A stretch of 64,000 bases of DNA from Sporosarcina pasteurii (GCF_041295575.1 NZ_CP160452.1:2356001-2420000); one strand, 5' to 3'. Counted from the stretch's first letter, positions 51,219 through 61,077 are shown. The notes: generated by a model not told the origin, from the sequence alone. Made by a program: numbers and translations.

Positions 51219-51284
51219 ACTATTAAAGTCCTTTTTATTAAACTGTCCGTAAATAAGGGTTCAGTTCAAAAGGCGACTACTCTT

Positions 51285-52136
51285 TTATTTATTCACAAAT
51301 CCTATATGAACTGAATCGGCAATTTTTCTATAACCAATCTCTTGATAGATTTTATTGGATGTAGGATTTAACAAATCCGTATAGAGCATACAAAAATTGT
51401 ATTCTTTTAATAATTCCTTTGAAACTGCTGCCACAAGAGTTCTCGCATACCCTTTTCTCCTTTCCTCTTTCGGCGTGAATACCATAGAGACCGTAATGCC
51501 ATTTTTCGTAGGGCGAGATTTTTTCATCATGGAAACAACCTTTCCTTCATCTTCCCACAGAAATACTTCCCTAGCTTTGACAAATTTCTGTACACGTTCT
51601 TTAACAATAGTTGCATGAGACATCGGCATTGACGTATCTTGTTCAAATAAATGGTACCAATTTTGAATGAGTTCACAGTCTTTTTCGACTGCCAATCGCC
51701 ATTTTCCTAGGCTATCTTTTAGTTGTTCATTTACAGCATCCAGTCGGTATAAACCTTGATCCATTAATAATTGTTCTTCCAATCCAGTTTCGTTTTTCCA
51801 CTTCTCCGCAAATCGTTTTGCCCAAGATTTCATGCTAATAATCGAAGAAAACTTGATATTTTCTTCGATGGCGGTTTTTATTAATAATTCCATGCATGCA
51901 TCCAAATGACTTTCATCAAGATAAATCATATTGACCGGATGCGGCGGTGTCATTTGAAATAAGGCAATCACTTTACCTTCATGCTCAATCGTAGCCATGA
52001 ACGGTTTTTCATAAGCACCATTTTTTATTGATTCTAGTACGCCTAAAAATAGGCTGAACACGTCATCCTTATGAGCGATTACCGGTAATACTTTATCAGA
52101 AAACTCATTTGCGTCATTGTATAGCGTGAACTTCAT
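51285..52136 (-). CDS. GNAT family acetyltransferase
   Basis: 283 aa. The C-terminal half holds the acetyl-CoA site (VSMVFTPKEERRKGYARTLV, with Q/RxxGxA-type RRKGYA) and TDLLNPTSNKIYQEIGYRKI. The N-terminal half is a second, degenerate GNAT-like domain. Substrate is unknown. Its terminator was shared with pepF before the IS insertion. Confidence 0.85.
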   Translation of the reverse strand: MKFTLYNDANEFSDKVLPVIAHKDDVFSLFLGVLESIKNGAYEKPFMATIEHEGKVIALFQMTPPHPVNMIYLDESHLDACMELLIKTAIEENIKFSSIISMKSWAKRFAEKWKNETGLEEQLLMDQGLYRLDAVNEQLKDSLGKWRLAVEKDCELIQNWYHLFEQDTSMPMSHATIVKERVQKFVKAREVFLWEDEGKVVSMMKKSRPTKNGITVSMVFTPKEERRKGYARTLVAAVSKELLKEYNFCMLYTDLLNPTSNKIYQEIGYRKIADSVHIGFVNK

Positions 52137-52266
52137 CCAATCCCCCCATTTTCACTTGAATGAAATACCTTTTTTAGTTAAAAAATAAAGAAGAGGTATG
52201 TTGTTTTCAAAGAAAAACACCATCCCCTATCACACGCTTAAAAGATGCTTCTATAACGAACCGCTC

Positions 52267-52689
52267 TCACTGCTCTTCACTCTCATGGCTTAACTGCCAG
52301 CCGATACCAAACTTGTCCGTTACTTTTCCGTAACATTTACTCCAAAACGTTTCTTGAAGTTCTAACTCGACAGTTCCGCCCTCTTTCAAACCTTCATACG
52401 CCGAACGAATCTCGTCAATATCTTTACTGACGACAGCAAGCGTAATATTATTCCCTGCCACAAATGGATTCCCAGAAAAATTATCAGAAAACATAACATT
52501 ACTTCCGCTAATCGTCAGTCTAGCATGCATGACAAGATCTTTTGCTTCTTCAGGAAGAGGATAATCTGGATTTTGAGGTCCATCTCCAAATGTCATAATT
52601 TGCGGTTCGCCCGCATTAAAAACTTCCGCATAAAACTCCACAGCTTCCCGACAATTGCCATTAAAAGTCAAATATACATCTACAGCCAT
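52267..52689 (-). CDS. VOC superfamily protein (PhnB/glyoxalase-like)
   Basis: 140 aa starting MAVDVYLTFNGNCREAVEFY behind AAAGGGGGG. It has the two beta-alpha-beta-beta-beta modules of the VOC fold, MTFGDGPQNPDYPLPEEAKD, and the ending WSKCYGKVTDKFGIGWQLSH, common to PhnB/YjdN-like proteins. No proven activity in the subgroup. Confidence 0.85.
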   Translation of the reverse strand: MAVDVYLTFNGNCREAVEFYAEVFNAGEPQIMTFGDGPQNPDYPLPEEAKDLVMHARLTISGSNVMFSDNFSGNPFVAGNNITLAVVSKDIDEIRSAYEGLKEGGTVELELQETFWSKCYGKVTDKFGIGWQLSHESEEQ

Positions 52690-52853
52690 ATGTACGCCCC
52701 CCCTTTTATCGAATAGTTCGTTAATTATAACATGTACGCAAATGATATCAATCATTCCTACATGTTTGATTGAGTATAGTTTTTGTGGCTGCTATTTTAA
52801 GAAGGAATTTAAAGAGTTAGGTATTCTATTTTTAATAATGCCAAATAAACTAT

Positions 52854-53071
52854 GTTGATTTCCGTTCCGAGTGGACGCTTTCGGTGGGGCGTGCGGTGAG
52901 CCAATCGCAAAACGAAGATTGCGATTGGCCTTAATTTCTGCGGTTTTTGCAGAAATTAAGGCATCCGGTAGATATTCATGCTCATATCGCTTCGCTTTTA
53001 CTCGCAAAAGCCGTTCTTCGTTACGGCTTTCGCTAATCCCACCCGAGTCGCCACTCTGCACTCCAATCAAC
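52854..53071 (-). repeat. dispersed repeat element, copy C (218 bp, inverted)
   Basis: Read on the minus strand it starts GTTGATTGGAGTGCAG, as copy A does, and ends GGAAATCAAC. Its left part resembles copy A (GTGGGGCGTGCGG) and it includes the AAAGCCGTTC module of B and D. It lies in the 52690-53916 gene-free region. Confidence 0.7.
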
Positions 53072-53440
53072 AGAGATTTCTTATATAAAAGTTTCTATAA
53101 ACGCAATCCATTTTTCCTATCAAAGTTATTATTTCTACTTACTTCAATCAAACCGAATATGTCCATTGTCATTTTTCATTTGTCCTTCATCAAAACCGTA
53201 CCTTCTCACGGTTCTCAGCTAGTTCTTGATCTTAACACTGTTAAGAACTGGGTGAACGCGTCTGAATAGGTTTATTGAAGCGTTTTAAATAAATCTGTTT
53301 CAATCTTTATCAATGTTGGTAATTTCTTATTATTTTTTTAATCAAGTCGGTTCTCTCCTTAGTGTTTGTGCCAAACTTCACTACGAAATAAAGAGTCCTT
53401 TATCCATGCCTTAAAACCCAAATTATTATATGTGCACACC

Positions 53441-53809
53441 AATTAATCGGAGTGGAAATCGGCGAGTGCTCTCAAACGCTTCGCTTTTTGGTCGCAAAAG
53501 CCGTTCTTCGTGACGGCTCTTCCAGCGGGAACAGCGCGAGCTAGCCGAACGGCGAAGGGTTCGGTTTGTATAATTTTTGTGGTCTTTACAAAAATTATAC
53601 AGAAAGTTCTTGCCCCGCAGGAACGCAGTGACGAGGAGATTGAAGCCGTGCACGCGGAAATAATAAATGCGGAAGGAGGCGCTTAGATGCAAAAAGCATA
53701 AGACGAATTAACGGAGTGGCGTCTTTTGCCACGCAGTTAATTTGGCTTATGACTCGAGCATCTGACTCCTAAAGCTGGATAAGCGTCCGATTGGAACGGA
53801 GATTAATTG
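53441..53809 (+). repeat. dispersed repeat element, copy D (369 bp)
   Basis: Ends are a perfect 8-bp inverted repeat (AATTAATC/GATTAATT), a drifted form of the family ends. It contains both inner modules seen in copy B and a palindromic insert TGTATAATTTTTGTGG...TACAAAAATTATACAG. Frames across it are not coding. Between copies C and D (53072-53440) I see nothing. Confidence 0.7.
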
Positions 53810-53916
53810 TGTTATGGATTTTTATTTATCCCCCACAAATAATTTACTCATATTACATGTATAACATAAAAAAGATATGCACCGCTTAAGGTACATATCC
53901 TCTCTATAATATATGT

Positions 53917-54357
53917 TCACCAAAAACTTGGCTTTTGGACCATTAACCAAAGCAATATGAGCATCAATCCGATATAAACCCATGTCGTAAAAGTAAGTCG
54001 TTTTAATATGTATTGTTTATTCGCATGAGGTTCATGAAATTCCCGAAGGACTTTTGAAAATCCTGATGCTAAAAACACGGCTGTAATGCCCATGAGGACA
54101 ACAGTCATGACAACCCAAGATGTATGCCATGGCCAAGGTCCAAATAGGATAAGGAGCACGCCTGTCGTAACGAGTAAATGACCTGCGTGCATGACGATTC
54201 GTATAATGACTCGAATGATAGATAAATAGATTTTTTCATTTGCCTCTACTTCATTTCTTATCCTATTAATAATCGGGATAATGATGAATAACGGGCCAAT
54301 CGAAAATACTGCGCTCGTTACATGAAGAAAAACAAGTGTTGTATAGTAGTCAAACAT
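53917..54357 (-). CDS. DUF2269/CopD-like four-helix membrane protein
   Basis: 146 aa with four membrane helices (about residues 8-27, 48-70, 78-97, 120-140). A conserved His in VFLHVTSAVFSIGPLFII and another in IVMHAGHLLVTTGVLL face the membrane core, as in haem- or copper-linked CopD-like families. Function is unknown. Stop lies 10 nt from the start of no other gene; the ASCH gene is 10 nt upstream. Confidence 0.7.
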   Translation of the reverse strand: MFDYYTTLVFLHVTSAVFSIGPLFIIIPIINRIRNEVEANEKIYLSIIRVIIRIVMHAGHLLVTTGVLLILFGPWPWHTSWVVMTVVLMGITAVFLASGFSKVLREFHEPHANKQYILKRLTFTTWVYIGLMLILLWLMVQKPSFW

Positions 54358-54367
54358 AGTTAACGTA

Positions 54368-54715
54368 TCATTTCTGAACAGCGCTAAACTCGTGCACCCA
54401 TACGCTCATCTTTGGCACCCAAGGCATATTCGGATGTAGCGCAAGAATCGCCTGTTTATACGCTTCTAAAGTCTCATATCCTTCTTGCTTCGCATCTTCC
54501 TCTGTCATTTCACCAAGCGTCTGTGCATAAAGTGCATCTACTTTAAATTCTTTACCTTCTAGCACCATGATTTCACCAGGGTAAGCATAGACACCATTAC
54601 GTCTTGTCGCGGTTTTTTCACCATTTAATACTCTCTGTACATCTTCTTTTACAGTGACAAGTCTTTCGATTGAACAAGTCTTTTCTGGTAAATTTACATC
54701 ATTTTTTTTCGTCAA
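54368..54715 (-). CDS. ASCH domain protein
   Basis: 115 aa. RVLNGEKTATRRNGVYAYPG and ALYAQTLGEMTEEDAKQEGY are ASCH marks; such domains bind RNA or act as small amidohydrolases. Soluble. Probably co-transcribed with the membrane protein gene 10 nt downstream. Role not established. Confidence 0.82.
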   Translation of the reverse strand: MTKKNDVNLPEKTCSIERLVTVKEDVQRVLNGEKTATRRNGVYAYPGEIMVLEGKEFKVDALYAQTLGEMTEEDAKQEGYETLEAYKQAILALHPNMPWVPKMSVWVHEFSAVQK

Positions 54716-54959
54716 GTGAATCCCTCTTTCCTTAAATTGATTCTCCTTCTATTATACCTCCCTTATTCATATATCGCGAGAAAACCAATTTCTCAATAAG
54801 GTTTAGAGCATACTTTTCCAGTCACAAAAACGTCTATTTTTTTAATGGAACTGTTTCAATATATATCCTTTCAGCAAAATGACATTTACTTTTTGAAAGT
54901 AACCTGTTAACGTGAAATGTTGGAACCTACTATATATTTAGACAAGAGGAGGAATACTA

Positions 54960-56192
54960 ATGGGTGTTCCTGTAAAAAATGAAAAACCGGAGCGTCGCTC
55001 AACCTTAAGACTGCTCCTCCTTGTAGCCGGAATTATTTTACTAACGACTAACTTACGTGCTCCGATTACTTCTGTTGGACCGGTTGTCCCTCTTATTCGG
55101 GATGGACTAGGCATTTCAAATACAATGGTTGGTGCACTGACAACAATTCCATTATTGGCATTCGGCTTATTATCTCCTTTTGCCCCACGTCTCGCTAGAA
55201 GATTTGGAATGGAATTTGTCTTATTTTTTGTGTTAATCGCCATCACATTCGGACTTATTGCCAGACCTTTAGGCGGCATTTCGATCCTTTACATTGGGAC
55301 CATTTTTATTGGTGCCGGGATTGCAATTGCCAACGTACTTATGCCAGCCTTTATCAAAATGAAATTCGAAAATAATATTGGCGTCATGACAGGAATCTAT
55401 TCAATCTCTATGAACATCACTGCCGCATTGGCAGCTGGGTTAAGTATTCCAATTGCAACCGCCAGTTCGTTTGGTTGGAAGGCGTCTATTGGCGTTTGGG
55501 CAATATTTGCGGTGATTGCACTTTTAGTTTGGATTCCGCAACTCCGTAATCAACAAAAAGCATCTTCCCAAGGGAATGAAAATCATAAAGGAAATTCTCT
55601 TTTACGCTCAAAACTAGCTTGGAAAATTACGATTTTCATGGGATTACAATCTTTATTATTCTTCTGTATCGCAGCTTGGTTTCCTGTTATTTTACAAGAT
55701 AGAGGGATGACTGCAGAGAAAGCAGGCTGGATGCTTTCATCCGTCCAATTGGCACAGTTGCCTTTTACCTTTATTGTTCCAATTATCGCAGGACGAATGA
55801 AAAATCAAATCCCGCTCGTTTGGGTTACATTCATTACCTTAATCCTTGGACTCTCAGGAATTTTATCTGGTTCAATGGCACTCGTATTACCGTCTGCAAT
55901 TTTGTTCGGAATTGCAACTGCATTTGCATTTGGCTTAGCAATGATGTTCTTTATGTTAAGAACTGAAAACATATTTGAAGCAGCTGGTTTATCTGCAATG
56001 GCGCAAACATTTGGCTATTTACTTGCAGCTACGGGCCCTGCGCTTTTCGGTTTGTTATATGACCTAACAGGCGGTTGGACAATTCCTATTTTCTTATTAG
56101 TATTCTCTTCTATCGTCCTCCTCATTGTTGGATTGGGGGCCGGAAAAGATAATTATGTATCAAAACCGCCACAAACAACAACTGAAAAATAA
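54960..56192 (+). CDS. MFS transporter, CynX/NimT (YycB) family
   Basis: 410 aa, twelve membrane helices. The N-terminus LRLLLLVAGIILLTTNLRAP and ITSVGPVVPLIRDGLG are the CynX/NimT mark, followed by APRLARRFGMEFVLF with the loop 2-3 motif. Family members move cyanate, nitroimidazoles or other small compounds; the substrate is unknown. GAGGAGG precedes the ATG. Monocistronic. Confidence 0.88.
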   Translation: MGVPVKNEKPERRSTLRLLLLVAGIILLTTNLRAPITSVGPVVPLIRDGLGISNTMVGALTTIPLLAFGLLSPFAPRLARRFGMEFVLFFVLIAITFGLIARPLGGISILYIGTIFIGAGIAIANVLMPAFIKMKFENNIGVMTGIYSISMNITAALAAGLSIPIATASSFGWKASIGVWAIFAVIALLVWIPQLRNQQKASSQGNENHKGNSLLRSKLAWKITIFMGLQSLLFFCIAAWFPVILQDRGMTAEKAGWMLSSVQLAQLPFTFIVPIIAGRMKNQIPLVWVTFITLILGLSGILSGSMALVLPSAILFGIATAFAFGLAMMFFMLRTENIFEAAGLSAMAQTFGYLLAATGPALFGLLYDLTGGWTIPIFLLVFSSIVLLIVGLGAGKDNYVSKPPQTTTEK

Positions 56193-56218
56193 TCACTTAA
56201 ACATTTATATTAAAAGTA

Positions 56219-56270
56219 CAAAAGACTTCCTAATCCGTCTCAAATTGACGGACTGGAAGTCTTTTCTTTA
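56219..56270. terminator. bidirectional terminator between MFS gene and ribH
   Basis: AAAGACTTCC..TCCGTC / GACGGA..GGAAGTCTTT with a TCAAATT loop and T-rich exit; ribH ends 9 nt away on the other strand. Confidence 0.9.
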
Positions 56271-56278
56271 TTATAACG

Positions 56279-56743
56279 TTAGATTTCTTTCATTAAATTT
56301 GCCATTTCAATAGCCGCCGTGCCAGCATCCCAACCTTTGTTTCCGGCTTTTGTGCCCGCACGTTCAATTGCTTGTTCAATCGTTTCAGTCGTTAATACGC
56401 CAAAGATGACTGGAATGCCTTCTTGCATATTAATGGCAGAAACGCCTTTCGCTACTTCATTGCATACGTAGTCAAAATGAGGCGTCGATCCGCGAATCAC
56501 TGTGCCAAGCGTAATCACTGCATCGTACTTGTTTGAAGCAGCCATCTTCTTCGCAACAAGTGGAATTTCAAAAGCGCCTGGAACCCATGCAACGTCAATA
56601 TTTTCTTTCTCCACACCATGACGGCGTAATGCATCTTCTGCCCCACCTAGTAACTTTCCTGTAATAAACTCATTAAATCGACCAACAACAATCCCTATTT
56701 TTAAATCCGTTCCTACTAAATGACCTTCAAATATTTTTCCCAT
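56279..56743 (-). CDS. ribH: 6,7-dimethyl-8-ribityllumazine synthase
   Basis: Joins 5-amino-6-ribitylaminouracil with 3,4-dihydroxy-2-butanone 4-phosphate; forms an icosahedral shell in Bacillus. 154 aa. [57 protein letters not shown] with the catalytic His, and [17 protein letters not shown] are family blocks. Last gene of the rib operon. Confidence 0.97.
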   Translation of the reverse strand: MGKIFEGHLVGTDLKIGIVVGRFNEFITGKLLGGAEDALRRHGVEKENIDVAWVPGAFEIPLVAKKMAASNKYDAVITLGTVIRGSTPHFDYVCNEVAKGVSAINMQEGIPVIFGVLTTETIEQAIERAGTKAGNKGWDAGTAAIEMANLMKEI

Positions 56744-56756
56744 GAAATTTTCCCCC

Positions 56757-57959
56757 TTAAGCGTGTATTAAATGTCCAAGTTTTGTTTTTTTCGTTTCCA
56801 TATATCTTCTATTTTCTTCTTTCGCAGGCATTTCGATTGGCAGTCGCTCAATAACTTGGACGCCATTCGTTTCAAGCCCTGTAATTTTTCGTGGATTATT
56901 CGTGAGTAATGAAATCTGTGTCACGCCAAGATCTCGTAAAATATGCGCGCCGATTCGATAATCTCTCGCATCGTCCGGAAAACCTAGTTTTTCATTCGCT
57001 TCGACAGTATCATAACCTTCGTCTTGTAATAGATAAGCTTTCATTTTATTAACAAGTCCGATTCCACGGCCTTCTTGTCTCAAGTATAATAAAATACCTT
57101 TTCCTTCATTTTCAATTTGCCGCAATGCCGCATGCAGTTGTGGGCCGCAATCGCATCGATTTGAGCCGAAAATATCGCCAGTTAAACATTCCGAATGAAC
57201 ACGAACTAGAACATTTTCATGCATTTCTATTTCACCTTTTACAAAAGCAAGATGTTCTTGTCCAGTTAATTTCTCTACATACGTAAAGACTTTGAATTCG
57301 CCGAATTGAGTTGATAACTCGATATCAACGACGTGTTCAACTAACGATTCGCGTGCCTGCCGATAATTCACTAACTCTTCAATCGTTAAAATAACTAAGT
57401 CAAAACGTTCTGCGATTTCTTTTAACTCTGGCCCTCTTGCCATCGTGCCATCCGGATTCAAAATTTCACAAATAACCCCGGCAGGTTCCGCTCCAGAAAG
57501 CTTTGCTAGGTCAACAGCCGCCTCCGTATGGCCAGGTCGCTCAAGTACACCCCCACTTTTCGCAATTAACGGGAATATATGCCCAGGCCTGTTAAATTCT
57601 TCAGGTTTTGCATTTGGATTTAGCATACTTAAAATCGTAGCTGACCGTTCAAATGTGGAAATTCCTGTATGCGTTGTGACATGGTCAATCGACACTGTAA
57701 AAGCTGTGCGATATGGGTCACTATTTTCTGCCGCCATAAGCGGTAACTGTAATTGAGCTGCCATTTCTTCCTCAATCGGTACGCAAATAAGTCCCTTTCC
57801 TTCAGACGCCATAAAGTTAATCATTTCGGGTGTCGCATATTTGCCTAAGGCGAGAAAGTCACCTTCGTTTTCTCTATCTTCATCGTCAACAACGATAATC
57901 GCTTTGCCTTTTTTTAATTCTTCAATCGCTTTTTCTACTGTCGTATACAAATTAGTCAC
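56757..57959 (-). CDS. ribBA: bifunctional DHBP synthase / GTP cyclohydrolase II
   Basis: 400 aa. Residues 1-205 form the RibB domain ([13 protein letters not shown] acidic loop, [14 protein letters not shown]); residues 206-400 the RibA domain with the zinc triad in [19 protein letters not shown] and [13 protein letters not shown]. It supplies both precursors of riboflavin. 13 nt before ribH. Confidence 0.97.
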   Translation of the reverse strand: MTNLYTTVEKAIEELKKGKAIIVVDDEDRENEGDFLALGKYATPEMINFMASEGKGLICVPIEEEMAAQLQLPLMAAENSDPYRTAFTVSIDHVTTHTGISTFERSATILSMLNPNAKPEEFNRPGHIFPLIAKSGGVLERPGHTEAAVDLAKLSGAEPAGVICEILNPDGTMARGPELKEIAERFDLVILTIEELVNYRQARESLVEHVVDIELSTQFGEFKVFTYVEKLTGQEHLAFVKGEIEMHENVLVRVHSECLTGDIFGSNRCDCGPQLHAALRQIENEGKGILLYLRQEGRGIGLVNKMKAYLLQDEGYDTVEANEKLGFPDDARDYRIGAHILRDLGVTQISLLTNNPRKITGLETNGVQVIERLPIEMPAKEENRRYMETKKTKLGHLIHA

Positions 57960-57962
57960 CCC

Positions 57963-58613
57963 TTAATTTAGAAAACCATTTTGTGCAAGTAGTGACATTG
58001 TCACAGCACTCTGTTGTTTATCTTCTTTTTTAGATAATAATCGTTCAATATATTTCGCTAACATATCACATTCTACATTCACAATGTCGCCAACGCGTTT
58101 TTGTCCAATAATAGAGTCAGCTTGCGTAACCGGAATTAACGAAATAACAAATCCATTATCTGTCACATCAAAAACTGTGAGTGACGTTCCATCCACTGTC
58201 ACAGACCCTTTTTGAATAAAATACTGTAATAATTCAGGTGCAATGTTAATTTCCATGTAAATTGCATTTTCTCTCTGTTGAACGGTCACTATTTCGCCAG
58301 TTCCATCAACATGTCCACTTACAAAATGACCGCCAAACCGACCATTTGCTGCCATTGCTCGTTCTAAATTGACACGACTTCCTACTTGTAAGGAATGAAT
58401 CGTCGTTGCTTTTACCGTTTCAGGCATCACATCTGCTGTAAAATAGGACGTTGTAAAATCTTTAACCGTTAAACAAACACCATTTACCGCAATACTGTCC
58501 CCTTTATTGACATCTTCAAGGACCTTCGTACATTGGATTTGAAGCGTTAAAGAATTCGCGCCCCGATTTGCAGATTGAATTGTACCGATTTCTTCTACAA
58601 TCCCAGTAAACAC
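57963..58613 (-). CDS. ribE: riboflavin synthase alpha subunit
   Basis: Dismutates two lumazine molecules to riboflavin. 216 aa made of two similar barrels; starts MFTGIVEEIGTI. The two repeats are seen in VNGVCLTVKDF and VDGTSLTVFDV, and the linker FGGHFVSGHVDGTGEI. Overlaps ribD by one base (TAATG). Confidence 0.96.
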   Translation of the reverse strand: MFTGIVEEIGTIQSANRGANSLTLQIQCTKVLEDVNKGDSIAVNGVCLTVKDFTTSYFTADVMPETVKATTIHSLQVGSRVNLERAMAANGRFGGHFVSGHVDGTGEIVTVQQRENAIYMEINIAPELLQYFIQKGSVTVDGTSLTVFDVTDNGFVISLIPVTQADSIIGQKRVGDIVNVECDMLAKYIERLLSKKEDKQQSAVTMSLLAQNGFLN

Positions 58614-59701
58614 TATGACTCACCTTCCTTTCGAAACTGAGCATGAATTCTAATATCATTGCCAATTTTTTTCACATCTAGGAATGAAAGTCCTTCACTT
58701 TCTGCCATAAAGGAACGCGTTTCATCCATAAAAATCGTCGGACCATTGCCGATTAATTTTGGCGCTACGTATAAATAAAGTTCATCAGCCAACCGCGCAT
58801 TCATAAAACTCGAATGGATGCGACTGCCGCCCTCGACAAATAAGGTCATAATTCCTTTTTGCGCAAGACGTGTTAGTACTTCCTCCAAAAAATGTGCAGA
58901 ATCTGGAATTCTTTCAATAGATACATTGGAATATGTCGTTAATTGATCATTCAATTTTGTTGATTCCAATGTAAAAATAATTGTTTCTACAGCACCATCT
59001 ATAATAACATTTGCTGTTTCGGGTGTTCGTAACTGTCGATCTAAAATAATTCGAATTGGATTCTTTCCACCATGGGGCAAACGGGTGGTTAGGAAAGGAT
59101 TATCATGAAGTACGGTGTCAACGCCAACTAAAATTGCATCATGGGTATGACGGAGTTGATGGACATCTGTTCTAGAGGTTTCAGATGTAATCCATTTACT
59201 ATCCCCATTTTGCGTTGCAAGTCGACCATCTAGGGTAGTGGCCGCTTTCAAAGTGACGTATGGTTTACCGTTTTGAATAAAATGAAAAAATGCGCGATTT
59301 AAATAGTCTGCCTCTTCCTGTAAAACACCGGTGCTTACTTCAATACCGGCTTGCTTTAGAATTTCGATGCCTCGTCCGTTCACAGAAGGATTTGGATCTG
59401 TTGACGCAATGATTACGCGACGAATCCCGCTTGAAATAATGAGTTCTGTACAAGGCGGTGTCTGTCCATGATGTGCACATGGTTCAAGGGTGACGTATAA
59501 ATCCGCACCGAAAGCTGCTGCTCCCGCCATCTTTAATGCATGAACCTCAGCATGGGGAGTTCCCGCTTTTAAGTGGGCGCCTGTCCCAATAATTTGACCA
59601 TTTTTTACACAAACGGCACCAACAAGAGGATTCGGTGAAGTTTGTCCTTCTGCACTTTGCGCCAATTGTAACGCTAATTTCATCATATTTTCATCAATCA
59701 T
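58613..59701 (-). CDS. ribD: bifunctional pyrimidine deaminase/reductase RibD
   Basis: Deaminates and reduces the early pyrimidine intermediate. 362 aa starting MIDENMMKLALQLAQSAEGQ; this ATG (59701) is seven nt after AAAGGGGG, whereas in-frame TTG/ATG codons upstream crowd that site. Deaminase zinc site HAEVHALKMAG and PCAHHGQTPPC; reductase domain from about residue 145 (VTLKAATTLDGRLATQNGDS). First gene behind the FMN riboswitch. Confidence 0.96.
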   Translation of the reverse strand: MIDENMMKLALQLAQSAEGQTSPNPLVGAVCVKNGQIIGTGAHLKAGTPHAEVHALKMAGAAAFGADLYVTLEPCAHHGQTPPCTELIISSGIRRVIIASTDPNPSVNGRGIEILKQAGIEVSTGVLQEEADYLNRAFFHFIQNGKPYVTLKAATTLDGRLATQNGDSKWITSETSRTDVHQLRHTHDAILVGVDTVLHDNPFLTTRLPHGGKNPIRIILDRQLRTPETANVIIDGAVETIIFTLESTKLNDQLTTYSNVSIERIPDSAHFLEEVLTRLAQKGIMTLFVEGGSRIHSSFMNARLADELYLYVAPKLIGNGPTIFMDETRSFMAESEGLSFLDVKKIGNDIRIHAQFRKEGES

Positions 59702-59708
59702 CGACATT

Positions 59709-59732
59709 CCCCCTTTCAATTGTTAAAGAGGG
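59709..59732 (-). promoter_or_regulatory. Shine-Dalgarno sequestering hairpin before ribD
   Basis: On the minus strand CCCTCTTT (59725-59732) pairs over eight bases with the ribosome binding site AAAGGGGG (59709-59716) around loop AACAATTG. It lies between the riboswitch and the start codon, as expected for an expression platform acting on translation. No T-run follows. Confidence 0.65.
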
Positions 59733-59767
59733 CAATCTATTATCGGCATTGTACGTATTCCACAAAA

Positions 59768-59906
59768 CTTCTCCCATCCAGACTTTAACTGTCGGTGCCG
59801 GAGTTTCACCAGCTCCACCGTTTTCTAGCAAGTAGAAAAGCGGGTCACGGACTAACAAGCATTACGCTCGATCACCGTCGGTAAGGAATTTCACCTTGCC
59901 CCGAAG
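59768..59906 (-). promoter_or_regulatory. FMN riboswitch (RFN element)
   Basis: Minus strand reads CTTCGGGGCAAGGTGAAATT, ACCGACGGTGATC, AGTCCGTGACCC, then GGTGGAGCTGGTGAAACTCC, CACCGACAGTTAAAGTCTGG and ATGGGAGAAG: all conserved RFN blocks in order. Binds FMN and would lower rib operon expression. The rest of the 59702-60168 gap, left of opuAC, holds only its terminator. Confidence 0.97.
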
Positions 59907-60127
59907 TTATTTGAAAATATCGTACTTTCTTAAACCTACCACATCATTTTATAATAATCAATAGTAGTTTTTAGATTTATAGAACAAAAAAATGAAAATC
60001 ATGACTTTAGATTCGTGTAATTAAGCCCAATTAACTTGAAGTTCGACAAGGTTATTCGATCTATTTTTCATTTTCACAACAAGTCTATTTGACTATTACT
60101 CTTTCTTCGACAATTATAATTTAACAT

Positions 60128-60158
60128 ATAAAAAGCATCGCTAAATTAAGCGATGCCC
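60128..60158 (-). terminator. terminator of the opuA operon
   Basis: Stem GCATCGCT/AGCGATGC with loop TAATTT and TTTTT on the minus strand, 11 nt after the opuAC stop. Confidence 0.9.
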
Positions 60159-60168
60159 TTTGTTTCTC

Positions 60169-61077
60169 TTATTTTTGTAAGTCTTCAATTGAGTCGATGT
60201 CCATATATCTTGGAACGACTAAACCGATTTTTACACCTTCCATATTAATGCCAAGCTCTTCGAAGTCACCTTCAAATTTTTCAGCATATGTTTCGTGTGT
60301 AATCGGTAACCATGCTGCAAGAGAAGCATCTGCGCTGCCATTTGCAACAGCTGTCCATAATGGACCTGCTTCTACTTGTGTAAGTGTAACCTTATAGCCC
60401 ATATCTTCCAGAACAATTTTCATAACGTTATGACTTGCGATTTCACTATCCCATGCTACGTATGCAAGTTTAATTTTATCGCCATTAACTTTATCGATAC
60501 CATCTGTCCATTCTGATACCTTATCTTCATTTGCGTCAATCCAGTTTTGAGCTGCTACTTCTTCTTTCTCACCGTCTTGAATTGCAATCATAACCTCGGC
60601 CATGTCCTCTTCTGTCCAATTAAAGTTCGACAAAATTGCATGTGCCTCCGGAAGATCATCTTCTAACCCAATACGACCAATCGTACGGATTTGTTCTTCT
60701 CCGCCAAAAGAACCTTTTGGATCTTCAAGATATTTAAGCTTAAACTCCGCAAATTTCCAGTGCGGTGTCCAACCTGTAACAATAATTGGTTCTTCTTTAT
60801 CATATGCTTTTTTCAGCGCTGCCGTCATTGCAGAACCTGAACCTGTAGTTAGCGTCCACTCATCTAATTCATAATCTTCAATTGCACGGTCAGCTGCTTC
60901 CATAATCCCAGCACCTGGGTCAATTCCTGTAATTTTATAATCTACTGATTCACCAACTGTTGTGTCATCATCTGAACCTGATTCTTTCTTAGTTGTATCG
61001 TCACTTCCACATGCTGCAAGTCCTAGTGCAAGCAATGCTGCTGCACCTAATCCAAATACTTTTTTCTTCAAAATCAT
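60169..61077 (-). CDS. opuAC: glycine betaine ABC transporter substrate-binding lipoprotein OpuAC
   Basis: 302 aa. Signal peptide with lipobox LGLAAC at about residue 22, then an acidic linker and an OpuAC-type binding domain (residues 50-302) with several Trp residues (DEWTLTTGSGSAMTAALKKA, WTPHWKFAEFKLKY, AGPLWTAVANGSADASLAAW) that form the aromatic cage for betaine. Overlaps the opuAB stop by one base. Confidence 0.94.
   Translation of the reverse strand: MILKKKVFGLGAAALLALGLAACGSDDTTKKESGSDDDTTVGESVDYKITGIDPGAGIMEAADRAIEDYELDEWTLTTGSGSAMTAALKKAYDKEEPIIVTGWTPHWKFAEFKLKYLEDPKGSFGGEEQIRTIGRIGLEDDLPEAHAILSNFNWTEEDMAEVMIAIQDGEKEEVAAQNWIDANEDKVSEWTDGIDKVNGDKIKLAYVAWDSEIASHNVMKIVLEDMGYKVTLTQVEAGPLWTAVANGSADASLAAWLPITHETYAEKFEGDFEELGINMEGVKIGLVVPRYMDIDSIEDLQK

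Larger units (their letters stand above)
49778..51268 (+). mobile_element. IS3-family insertion sequence, second type, 1491 bp
   Basis: Ends TGAACTGAGCCCCGAATAGT (left) and the inverse of TGAACTGAACCCTTATTTAC (right) form imperfect inverted repeats. AAA is repeated outside at 49775-49777 and 51269-51271. It contains orfA and orfB with an A6G slippery site. Different in sequence from the element at 37.5 kb. An internal hairpin (CCCCGAATAG/CTATTCGGGG, 49786-49829) lies just inside the left end and may block read-through from outside. Confidence 0.9.
49761..51288. terminator. pepF/GNAT bidirectional terminator split by an IS
   Basis: The left arm AGAGTAGTTGCT ends at 49772, and the right arm GGCGACTACTCT starts at 51272, followed by TTTTATTT. 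Without the IS and one AAA copy they form a 12-bp stem with a TTAAA loop. The arms are now about 1.5 kb apart. Confidence 0.75.

Noticed and set aside
52871-53269. 132-codon frame across repeat copy C
   Set aside because: It runs through the palindromic repeat into unrelated DNA; no ribosome binding site or family match.
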